The position numbers and the translations under genes are program-made. Below, in pieces: positions 7,965 to 15,002 of a stretch of 34,349 nt of DNA (position 1 is its first letter; the number at the start of each line of letters is the position of its first letter). The notes beneath the pieces are model-generated. The model was not told the origin of the DNA and did no database searches. It saw nothing but the letters and a program-made list of their open reading frames with translations. Origin of the DNA: Nitriliruptoraceae bacterium (GTDB lineage: Bacteria; Actinomycetota; Nitriliruptoria; Nitriliruptorales; Nitriliruptoraceae). The stretch lies in assembly GCA_007130695.1 (NCBI GenBank), contig SLRZ01000085.1, positions 1-34,349 of the forward strand. Reading direction: 5' to 3'.

Positions 7965-9251
7965 ATGTCCCGCAACGTGTTCGTGATCGCGATGGACGAC
8001 TTCAACCTCGAGACCATGAAGGGCCTGCGCGAATCCGAGCGCTACTCCTTCCACTCGTTGTTGCCCCAGGACAAGGTCCTGAAGGCGGACGAATACGACT
8101 ACGACGAGCTGGTGCGCGAGGCCGACGAGGAGCTGCAGAACTTCGACGGCAGCGTCGACGCCGTCGTGACGTGGTGGGACTTCCCCTCCACCGGGCTGCT
8201 GCCGGTGATCTCGGAACTGTGGGACCTGCCCGGCCCCGACCTGCGCAGCATCGTCTCCCTGGAGCACAAGTACTGGAGCCGGCTCGAGCAACGTTCCGTC
8301 GCCAACGACCACGTGCCGCCCTTCACCGCGTTCGACCCGTTCGACGACAACGCGCTGCAGCTGATCGAGAACCAGGGCGTGCCCTACCCCTTCTGGGTCA
8401 AGCCCGTGAAGTCGGTCGGCTCCTACCTCGGGTTCAAGATCGAGGGCCCCGAGGATTTCGAACAGGCCATGACGACGATGCGGGCCGAGATCGCCCAGTT
8501 CGGTGACCCCTTCCAGCGGGCGATGGACCGGGTGGACGTCCCACCCACCGTCCGTGCCGCCGGCGCCCACGCCTGTGTCGCCGAGGGCATCATCGGGGGC
8601 TGGCAGGCCACGGTGGAGGGGTACGTGACCCACGGCCAGGTCAACTGCTACGGCATCGTCGACTCGATCCGCCAGGAGGGCTCGTCGACGTTCCGCGGCT
8701 ACCAGTACCCGACCCGGCTGCCGCTGCCGATCCAGCGGCGTATGCAGCAGATCTCCGAGGCGGTCGTCAAGCAGGTCCAGTTGGACTGCAGTTGCTTCAA
8801 CGTGGAGTTCTTCTACGATGAGGATGCCGGGCACATCTGGCTGCTCGAGGTCAACACCCGCCTGTCGCAGTCGCACTGTGACCTGTTCGCGAAGGTCGAC
8901 GGTGCATCGAGCCAGCGGGCGATGCTCGACGTCGCCCAGGGTCGCACGCCCCGGATGCCCCACCGCAAGGGTGAGCACCGGGTGGCGGGCAAGGTCTTCC
9001 TGCGCACGACCGAGGACGGCGTCGTGCGTCGGGTGCCCTCCGAGGAGGACATCGCCGCGGTGGCCGAGCGCTTCCCGGGGACCCGGGTGGAGATCGAGGC
9101 CGAGGTGGGTGGCCGCCTTTCGGAGATGAACGTGCAGGAGACCTACAGTTACGAACTCGGGCGCGCGTACGTCGGCGCCGAGTCCCATGAAGCGCTCTAC
9201 GAGGCCTGGGACGAGATCGAGGACATGCTCTCGTTCGACATCGAACGCTGA
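7965..9251 (+). CDS. ATP-grasp enzyme, second copy (tandem paralogue)
   Basis: 428 residues, exactly the length of the first copy and alignable with it without gaps; by eye about two thirds of positions are identical. The ATG at 7965 has AGGAG at 7955-7959. The ATP-grasp residues are all kept: 'WVKPVKSVGSYLGF', 'VAEGIIGGWQATVEGYVT', 'WLLEVNTRLSQSHCDLFAK'. Differences cluster in the N-terminal third and around residues 195-235 (for instance 'GEAHVYGTVDSLRMPGVS' against 'GQVNCYGIVDSIRQEGSS'), where a substrate could bind; this is inference. It ends in the same 'FDIER' as copy one. The S15 hydrolase follows after 34 bases and is probably co-transcribed. The long antisense reading frame over this gene is a shadow. 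Confidence 0.87.
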   Translation: MSRNVFVIAMDDFNLETMKGLRESERYSFHSLLPQDKVLKADEYDYDELVREADEELQNFDGSVDAVVTWWDFPSTGLLPVISELWDLPGPDLRSIVSLEHKYWSRLEQRSVANDHVPPFTAFDPFDDNALQLIENQGVPYPFWVKPVKSVGSYLGFKIEGPEDFEQAMTTMRAEIAQFGDPFQRAMDRVDVPPTVRAAGAHACVAEGIIGGWQATVEGYVTHGQVNCYGIVDSIRQEGSSTFRGYQYPTRLPLPIQRRMQQISEAVVKQVQLDCSCFNVEFFYDEDAGHIWLLEVNTRLSQSHCDLFAKVDGASSQRAMLDVAQGRTPRMPHRKGEHRVAGKVFLRTTEDGVVRRVPSEEDIAAVAERFPGTRVEIEAEVGGRLSEMNVQETYSYELGRAYVGAESHEALYEAWDEIEDMLSFDIER

Positions 9252-9285
9252 AGACGGCCGGTCACCGGCTGTGAGTGGAGGCCAT

Positions 9286-11307
9286 GTGGAGGTCCGGGAC
9301 GACTATCCCCACGAGGTGGAGGCGGTCGAGAACGTCTTCATCACGCTTTCTGACGGCTGTCGGCTGGCCGCCCGGATCTGGATGCCGACGGACGCGGAGC
9401 GCCGGCCCGTGCCGGCCATCCTGGAGTACATCCCGTACCGCAAGCGCGACATCAAGCGCACCCGTGACGAGCTGATCCACCCCTACCTCGCCGGGCACGG
9501 CTACGCCTGCGTCCGGGTCGATCTGCGTGGCAGCGGTGACTCCGACGGCGTCCTGCTCGACGAGTACCTCGAACAGGAACTCCTCGACGGCGAGGAGGTG
9601 CTGCGCTGGATCTCGACACAGCCCTGGTGCGACGGCTCCGTCGGGATGGTGGGCATCTCCTGGGGTGGCTTCAACGGCCTGCAGCTCGCCGCGCGGCGGC
9701 CACCGGAGTTGAAGGCCGTCGTCAGCATCTGCTCCACCGACGACCGCTACGCCGACGACGTGCACTACATGGGCGGGTGCCTGCTCGGCGACAACCTCTC
9801 CTGGTCGGGGGTGATGTTCGGGTTCAACTCGCTGCCGCCGGACCCGGAGGTGGTCGGCGACCGGTGGCGCGACATGTGGCTCGACCGGCTCGCCGGCAGC
9901 GGCCTGTGGCTCGACACCTGGCTGCGCCACCAGCACCGCGACGAGTTCTGGCAGCACGGCTCGGTCTGCGAGGACCACAGCGCGATCCAGGTTCCCGTGA
10001 TGGCGGTCAGCGGCTGGGCGGACGGTTACACCAACGCGGTGTTCCGCATGATGGAGCACCTCGACGTCCCCCGACAGGCGCTGGTGGGCCCGTGGAGCCA
10101 CAAGTACCCGCACCTGGGTATCCCCGGCCCAGCGATCGGCTTCCTCCAGGAGATGCTGCGCTGGTGGGACCACTGGTTGAAGGGGGAGGAGACCGGGATC
10201 ATGGACGAACCCATGCTCCGGGTCTACATGCAGGACAGCGTCGCCCCCACCACCTACTACGACCAGCGGCCCGGCCGCTGGGTGGGCGAGCACTCCTGGC
10301 CGTCCCCCAACGTGGAGACCAAGCGGCTGATCCTCGGGGGACGGTGGCGCCTGGCCGACCCCGATGACGAGGTCCTCGAACGCGAGTTGACCGTCCAGTC
10401 ACCGTTGACGCTGGGCATGTTCGCGGGCAAGTGGTGCTCGTACTCGGCGACACCGGACCTGCCGCACGACCAGCGGGAGGAGGACGGGGGCGCGCTCGTC
10501 TTCGAGAGTCCGGAGCTCGAGGAGTCGATGGAGATCCTCGGCTCGCCGGCCGTGGAGCTCGAGCTGTCCAGCAGCCGGCCCGTGGCGCAGGTCGCGGTAC
10601 GCCTGTCCGACACGGCACCCGACGACAAGGCGACCCGGGTCACCTACGGCCTGCTCAACCTCACCCACCGAGACAGCCACGAGCACCCCGAGGCCCTCGA
10701 ACCGGGCAAGACCTACAAGGTCCGGGTGGAGATGAACGACATCGCCCACTCCTTCCCGGCCGGTCACCGGCTCCGGCTGGCCATCTCCACCTCGTACTGG
10801 CCGTTGTCGTGGTTGCCCCCGCAGTCGACCCGGCTCACGATCCACACCGGGGAGAGCCAACTACTGATCCCGGTCCGTCCGCCGCGCGAGGAGGACGAGA
10901 AGATCTCGTTCCTGCCGCCCGAGACGAGCCCGCCGCTGCGGCGCACGGCCCTGGAGACCGGCGAGCACAACTGGCGGGTCGTGCGTGACCTGGCCACCGA
11001 CCGGGCGACCCTCGAGGTCATCAACGACAGTGGGCGGGACCGCATCGAGGACATCGACCTCGTCGTCGAGCAGCGCACGCGCGAGACCTACTCCTCGATC
11101 GCCAACGACTTCGACTCGGCGCGCGGTGAGGTCTACACCGTCCTCGGGCTCGAGCGTGGGGACTGGCGGGTACGCACGATCACGCGCACCGTGCTGGAGT
11201 CCGACGCCACCCACTTCAAACTCACGGCGGAACTCGACGCCTACGAAGACGGCCGGCGGGTCTTCAGCGACAACTTCTACGAGGAGATCCCCCGGAATCT
11301 GCTCTAG
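9286..11307 (+). CDS. CocE/NonD (S15) family alpha/beta hydrolase with C-terminal extension
   Basis: 673 residues. I start at the GTG at 9286, which has GGAGG at 9277-9281; a GTG at 9271 is the alternative, and the open frame further up overlaps the previous gene. The alpha/beta hydrolase core has the S15 triad: Ser125 in 'GMVGISWGGFNGLQ', Asp246 in 'SGWADGYTNAV' and His272 in 'GPWSHKYPH'. The oxyanion strand is 'YIPYRKRDIKR' and the cap is helical. A jelly-roll domain follows (about 350-535), typical of X-Pro dipeptidyl-peptidase and cocaine esterase relatives. About 140 further residues form a Trp/Arg-containing extension that I cannot name. There is no signal peptide, so it is intracellular. 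The family cleaves amide or ester bonds. Lying directly after two ATP-grasp genes, it may trim or break down what they make, but this is inference. Confidence 0.88.
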   Translation: MEVRDDYPHEVEAVENVFITLSDGCRLAARIWMPTDAERRPVPAILEYIPYRKRDIKRTRDELIHPYLAGHGYACVRVDLRGSGDSDGVLLDEYLEQELLDGEEVLRWISTQPWCDGSVGMVGISWGGFNGLQLAARRPPELKAVVSICSTDDRYADDVHYMGGCLLGDNLSWSGVMFGFNSLPPDPEVVGDRWRDMWLDRLAGSGLWLDTWLRHQHRDEFWQHGSVCEDHSAIQVPVMAVSGWADGYTNAVFRMMEHLDVPRQALVGPWSHKYPHLGIPGPAIGFLQEMLRWWDHWLKGEETGIMDEPMLRVYMQDSVAPTTYYDQRPGRWVGEHSWPSPNVETKRLILGGRWRLADPDDEVLERELTVQSPLTLGMFAGKWCSYSATPDLPHDQREEDGGALVFESPELEESMEILGSPAVELELSSSRPVAQVAVRLSDTAPDDKATRVTYGLLNLTHRDSHEHPEALEPGKTYKVRVEMNDIAHSFPAGHRLRLAISTSYWPLSWLPPQSTRLTIHTGESQLLIPVRPPREEDEKISFLPPETSPPLRRTALETGEHNWRVVRDLATDRATLEVINDSGRDRIEDIDLVVEQRTRETYSSIANDFDSARGEVYTVLGLERGDWRVRTITRTVLESDATHFKLTAELDAYEDGRRVFSDNFYEEIPRNLL

Positions 11308-11308
11308 C

Positions 11309-11366
11309 GGTGCCGCCCCGGACGGGGGCGGCACCTCGCCTCCCGCGGCGTACCGCGGGGAGGCGA
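11309..11366. terminator. Double hairpin between convergent genes
   Basis: The first hairpin is a perfect 11-bp stem, GGTGCCGCCCC (11309-11319) with GGGGCGGCACC (11325-11335). The second pairs TCGCCTCCCGCGG (11336-11348) with CCGCGGGGAGGCGA (11353-11366), with one bulge and a 4-base loop. They fill the gap between the hydrolase and the helicase stop at 11374 and probably end transcription in both directions. Confidence 0.75.
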
Positions 11367-11373
11367 TCCAGCT

Positions 11374-12723
11374 CTAGTGACGCCCGGCGCGCCGGTTGCG
11401 GCTGCGGGCACCACCGCGGGGCGTCCCGCCCGAGGGGCCCTGGCCGCCGCCACCGCCGCGTGACCGGTTGCCCTGACCCGAGCCGGAGCGTCGCGCCTGC
11501 CCCGCGCCCTTGTTCGAACCGCCGGACTTGGACTTCGACGGGGCCCCGCGGGTGTCCAGTGCCAGGACCGGGTCGGGCAGTTCCTCGGCGGTGAGGACGT
11601 CGAGGTCGATCTCGTGCAGCCCGCTCGGCAGGTCGAGTGCCCGCTGGATGCTGGCGGTCTCCTTGCCCTGCTCGGCGGCCACGAGCGAGACCACCAGACC
11701 GAGTGCGCCGGCGCGGCCGGTGCGCCCGGAACGGTGCACGTAGTCCTTGTCGGAACCCGGCAGGTCGTAGTGCACGACCGCGCCGACGTCGTCGACGTGG
11801 ATGCCGCGGGCGGCGACGTCGGTCGCCACCAGGGTGGTCACCTCGCCGGAGGTGAAGCTCGCCAGCGCCCGCTCCCGCTGGTTCTGGTTGCGGTTGCCGT
11901 GGATGGCCGCGGTCGAGATCCCGTCGGTCGCCAGCTGCCGGGCCAGGCGGTCGGCGCCGTGCTTGGTACGGGTGAACACGATCGAGGAGTCGACGCGGCG
12001 CACGATCTCGGCGGTGAGCTTGCGACGCTGGTCGCGTTCGGCGGGCCAGAACACGTGCCGCACGTCGAGGTGCGCGTCGGGGTCACCGGCCACCTCGTGT
12101 CGTGCGGGCTGGTGCTGGTAGCGGCGGACGAGTTCGTCGACGTCGCCGTCGAGGGTCGCGGAGAACAGCAGGGTCTGGCGCTTCGGTGAGGTCCCGTCGA
12201 GGAGGCGCTTGACCTCCGGGAGGAAGCCCATGTCGGCCATGCGGTCCGCCTCGTCGAGGACGACGAGGTCGACGTCGCCGAGGTTGCAGTCGCCGCGCTG
12301 GACGAGGTCCGCGAGGCGGCCCGGGGTCGCGACGAGGATGTCGATGCCCTTGCGCAGACGCTGCTGGTCGCGACGGATGTTGGTGCCGCCGTAGACGGTC
12401 GCGACACGCCGGCGCCGGGTCTCGGCCAGGGGCACGAGGGTCTCGCGGACCTGGGCGGCCAGCTCGCGGGTCGGGACGAGGATCAGGGCGCGGGGGCGGC
12501 CGGGCTTGGCGGTGGCGACCCGGGCCGCCACCGGGATGGCGAAGGCCAGGGTCTTGCCGGAACCGGTGGGCGCACGGCCGCACAGGTCGCGCCCGGCCAG
12601 TGCGTCGGGCAGGGTGAGTTCCTGGACCTCGAAGGGCGAGGTCATGCCCTCCGTGTCGAGTCGGGCGGCCAGGTCGTCGGGCACGCCGAGGTCGGAGAAG
12701 GTGGTGGTCACTTGATGCTCCAT
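11374..12723 (-). CDS. DEAD-box RNA helicase (RhlE-like)
   Basis: 449 residues with all DEAD-box motifs in order: Q motif 'FEVQELTLP', Walker A 'APTGSGKT', 'PTRELA', 'TPGR', 'DEAD', 'SAT', then in the second RecA domain 'IVFTRTKHGADRLA', 'VATDVAARGIHV' and 'HRSGRTGRAG'. After about residue 375 comes a flexible tail rich in Gly, Ser, Arg and Lys, typical of RNA-binding tails in actinobacterial helicases. These ATP-dependent enzymes unwind structured RNA in ribosome assembly, mRNA decay or cold growth. The ATG at 12723 is used. A GTG at 12711 with GGAG six bases before it is equally likely and removes four residues. A hairpin-rich leader of about 230 bases precedes it. Confidence 0.92.
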   Translation of the reverse strand: MEHQVTTTFSDLGVPDDLAARLDTEGMTSPFEVQELTLPDALAGRDLCGRAPTGSGKTLAFAIPVAARVATAKPGRPRALILVPTRELAAQVRETLVPLAETRRRRVATVYGGTNIRRDQQRLRKGIDILVATPGRLADLVQRGDCNLGDVDLVVLDEADRMADMGFLPEVKRLLDGTSPKRQTLLFSATLDGDVDELVRRYQHQPARHEVAGDPDAHLDVRHVFWPAERDQRRKLTAEIVRRVDSSIVFTRTKHGADRLARQLATDGISTAAIHGNRNQNQRERALASFTSGEVTTLVATDVAARGIHVDDVGAVVHYDLPGSDKDYVHRSGRTGRAGALGLVVSLVAAEQGKETASIQRALDLPSGLHEIDLDVLTAEELPDPVLALDTRGAPSKSKSGGSNKGAGQARRSGSGQGNRSRGGGGGQGPSGGTPRGGARSRNRRAGRH

Positions 12724-13043
12724 GCCCCACCACGTCGGTGGGGTCGTGTCGCGCGGCGGGATGTCCGCCGGCGCGCGCACGCGTCACCCGGGCGTGGCGA
12801 ACGGCCACGGCGGGCAGGAGTCGCGTGCGGTGAACACGCGAACGAAGAGGGATGCGGGGCCGTGTGGCCCCGACCGGAAATCCGGTGCCGGACCCGAGGA
12901 GCTGACCGGGGTCAGCCTGCGGGGGGCGGGCGTGTTCCGCGCGGGTCGCCCCGCGCGTGAGAAGAGCCTACCTCATCGCCGACCCCGGCTGCGCGGTCCG
13001 CCCGGCCATGCGGCACTCACCCCAGCCGTCCCGGGTGGGATCG
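12724..13043 (-). other. Hairpin-rich 5-prime leader of the helicase gene; no gene seen
   Basis: No believable coding frame. Read on the minus strand from a TAGGCT box at 12970, the leader holds four perfect hairpins: CGCGCGGG / CCCGCGCG (12938-12957, 4-base loop), GCTGACC / GGTCAGC (12901-12916, 2-base gap), ACCGGA / TCCGGT (12873-12886, 2-base gap) and CGGGGCC / GGCCCCG (12855-12872, 4-base loop). GC content makes chance stems common, but four perfect ones in about 100 bases stand out. Confidence 0.45.
12965..12970 (-). promoter_or_regulatory. -10 box for the helicase gene
   Basis: TAGGCT on the minus strand; transcription would start near 12957 and leave a leader of about 230 bases. No -35 is visible. 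It lies 73 bases after the stop (13044) of the upstream minus-strand gene. Confidence 0.4.
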
Positions 13044-14528
13044 TCAGGAGGCGATGGGTAGCGGGGTGAGCAGCTGGTCGACCGGAGCCCGATCGTCGGT
13101 CAGCACCTCGGCGTCGCCGATGAACTCCTCGAGGGCGGGGCCGTGCAGGACGACGTCGTCGCGTGCGCGCGCGGCGTTGGCCTCCGCCACCCCGTCGAGT
13201 GGCAGCGGTTGGTCGCTGGCGAACAGGACGAAGTTGCCACCGATGTCGCTGCGGTCGGGTCCGAAGGCGTCCGCGCCGCCGATCACCGCGACGTGCTCGA
13301 AGACCGCCGACACCGTCGCGGCCTCCGCACGGAGGAAGTCCCGAGACGCGTAGTCGACGAGGTTCATGGTGTAGACGCCGCCGGGGCGCAGGCGGGCGTG
13401 GATCTGTTCGACGAACTCGACGGTGGCCAGATGCCAGGGGACCGCCACCCCACCGAAGGCGTCGCCGATGACGACGTCGTAGGCCGCGACCTCCGTCCGT
13501 CGGATCCCCAGCCGGGCGTCGCCGTCGTGGACCTCGATGTCGTCCTCGAGTTCCAGGCCGAGCTCCTCCTTCGCGAGCTCCACGAGGAAGGGGTCGAGCT
13601 CGAGGACGGTGGATGTGGAGCCCGGGTGCTCCTCGCGCAGGTAACGGGGCATGGTGAAACCCGCCCCACCGACGTGGAGGACGTCCAGTTCGCCGCCCTC
13701 GGGTTCGAGCGCCGTGAGCACGTCGGAGAACCACTGCATGTACGTGAACTCGAGGTAGCTCGGGTCCTCGAGGTCGACGTAGGAATGGCGCAGCGTGTCG
13801 AGCCACAGCATCCGACCCGACTCGCGGTCCGGATCCTGCTCCACGTAGGCGCAGAAGTAGGCCGATTCGTGCTCGCACGGGTGTGAGGCCGCGAAGGAGA
13901 ACGCCCCGGCCAGGACGGCGGCGACCACACTGCCCACCGACAGCGGGCGGGCGCGACGCAGCCACAGGCTGACCCCGATGCCCAGGAGCACGAGTCCGGC
14001 CGCCAGCAGCCGCACGACGGGTCGGCTCGGCAGTGCGGTGATGAGCACGAACCCGGTCAGGAACGTGCCGACGATCGCCCCGGCGGTGCTGATCGCCGAG
14101 AGCCGGCCGACCACCGTGCCCGTCTCCTCCAGGGAGGACAGGCGCAACTTGATGATCGCCGGGGTCACCCCCGAGAGCACGGCCGCCGGGGCGAAGAACC
14201 CCAGCACGGTCAGCAGCGTGGTGGTGCCCGCGGTGGCGCCGCGCAGGCCACCGCCCAGCCCGTCGATGATCGGCACGGTGAGGAACGCGAGGATGCCGCC
14301 GATGATCAGCATCGGTCCGACGAGCCCCCTGGGGTCGACCCGGTCCGACAGGCGGCCGCCGAGCCACGAGCCCACGGCGATGCCGGCGAGCACCACACCG
14401 ATGATGGCGGTGTAGACCTCCAGCGTCACCCCCACGTAGGGGGCCATCAGCCGTGCGGCGAGGATCTCGAGCACGAGGACGGCGGCTGAAGAGATGAAGA
14501 CCAGGGCGGCGGCGGGGAAGGCAGGCAT
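13044..14528 (-). CDS. Membrane-fused spermidine-synthase-like protein
   Basis: 494 residues. Residues 1 to about 215 are membrane helices of the type fused to spermidine-synthase domains ('LVLEILAARLMAPYVGVTLEVYTAIIGVVLAG', then 'FFAPAAVLSGVTPAIIKLRL' and 'STAGAIVGTFLTGFVLI'; roughly seven segments). Residues 230-494 are a methyltransferase-like Rossmann domain: 'DVLHVGGAGFTMPRYL', 'VLELDPFLVELAKEELGL', 'VHDGDARLGIRR', 'YDVVIGDAFGGVAVPWHL'. The D-S/T-T-D-P motif of true polyamine synthases is replaced by 'GDAFGG', as in other fused members, so aminopropyl transfer is doubtful. Physiological role unknown. The ATG at 14528 has no ribosome binding site, and a TATCCT box ends nine bases before it, so the message may be leaderless. 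Confidence 0.85.
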   Translation of the reverse strand: MPAFPAAALVFISSAAVLVLEILAARLMAPYVGVTLEVYTAIIGVVLAGIAVGSWLGGRLSDRVDPRGLVGPMLIIGGILAFLTVPIIDGLGGGLRGATAGTTTLLTVLGFFAPAAVLSGVTPAIIKLRLSSLEETGTVVGRLSAISTAGAIVGTFLTGFVLITALPSRPVVRLLAAGLVLLGIGVSLWLRRARPLSVGSVVAAVLAGAFSFAASHPCEHESAYFCAYVEQDPDRESGRMLWLDTLRHSYVDLEDPSYLEFTYMQWFSDVLTALEPEGGELDVLHVGGAGFTMPRYLREEHPGSTSTVLELDPFLVELAKEELGLELEDDIEVHDGDARLGIRRTEVAAYDVVIGDAFGGVAVPWHLATVEFVEQIHARLRPGGVYTMNLVDYASRDFLRAEAATVSAVFEHVAVIGGADAFGPDRSDIGGNFVLFASDQPLPLDGVAEANAARARDDVVLHGPALEEFIGDAEVLTDDRAPVDQLLTPLPIAS

Positions 14529-14537
14529 GGGACGCGC

Positions 14538-14543
14538 AGGATA
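14538..14543 (-). promoter_or_regulatory. -10 box giving a probably leaderless message
   Basis: TATCCT on the minus strand, with nine bases (14537-14529, no purine-rich site) before the ATG at 14528. Confidence 0.45.
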
Positions 14544-14609
14544 GGTGGTGCCGGTCCGGTGGTGGTCACCGCGGGAGCGGACCGTGGGTGCAGCACCCGC
14601 GCGGGATGC

Positions 14610-14639
14610 TTGCGCGACGTCGGCAGCCCGGAGTAGCGT
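14610..14639 (+). promoter_or_regulatory. Candidate promoter for the ehu operon
   Basis: TTGCGC (14610-14615) and TAGCGT (14634-14639) are 18 bases apart, the best -35/-10 pair in the window. Transcription would start near 14646 and run through a long leader into ehuB. Confidence 0.45.
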
Positions 14640-14645
14640 GACCTA

Positions 14646-15002
14646 CGACCGCCATCGTTGGCCGTTTCGAGCGGCCGGCGATGGCGTCGAGGGGACAGAG
14701 GGGCACGACGAAGGACAGGACATCTTTCAACCGCGTCGTAGCCGCACCCGGCAGCGCACGGCGGACCGGCAGCCGCGCCTGCCCCGATGTCGTGGGCGCC
14801 GCGCCGAAACGGGTGGCACGGGACGTGGACTGCGCCTGGGATGGGCTGCCGGCCCGCCGGCACCGCCGCCCGTCAACCCGGCCGGCCCCCACGGCCCCCT
14901 TTTCGTGTGTGCCTCGACGGGCACACGGATGAGTCGTTCCTTTGTAACCCGAGGAATCAGCAGGCCGCACGCCAGTGCGGCCATGACGAGAGGGAAGCGC
15001 AG
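14646..15002 (+). other. Long structured leader before ehuB; no gene seen
   Basis: About 355 bases without a believable gene. Hairpins: CGCCATCG+GGCCG with CGGCC+CGATGGCG (14650-14686, 13 pairs with a 2/2 internal loop), TGCCGG / CCGGCA (14847-14862), GTGTGCC / GGCACAC (14907-14926) and GGCCGCAC / GTGCGGCC (14963-14982, 4-base loop). The last one sits just before the ribosome binding site of ehuB. I compared it by eye with the c-di-AMP (ydaO) riboswitch and saw no match. Confidence 0.4.

Noticed and set aside
7743-9188. 481-codon antisense frame over the second ATP-grasp gene
   Set aside because: Composition is that of a shadow frame, and the plus-strand gene has clear motifs and a ribosome binding site.
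6523-9251. Biotin carboxylase subunits
   Set aside because: The C-terminal part is distantly similar, but no biotin carrier or carboxyltransferase gene is near and the proteins are tandem duplicates.
13044-14528. True spermidine synthase
   Set aside because: The polyamine-site D-S/T-T-D-P motif is replaced by GDAFGG and the protein carries a membrane domain, so aminopropyl transfer is not claimed.
14646-15002. A c-di-AMP (ydaO) or cobalamin riboswitch before ehuB
   Set aside because: By eye neither consensus core could be found; only generic hairpins are claimed. An Infernal scan would decide.
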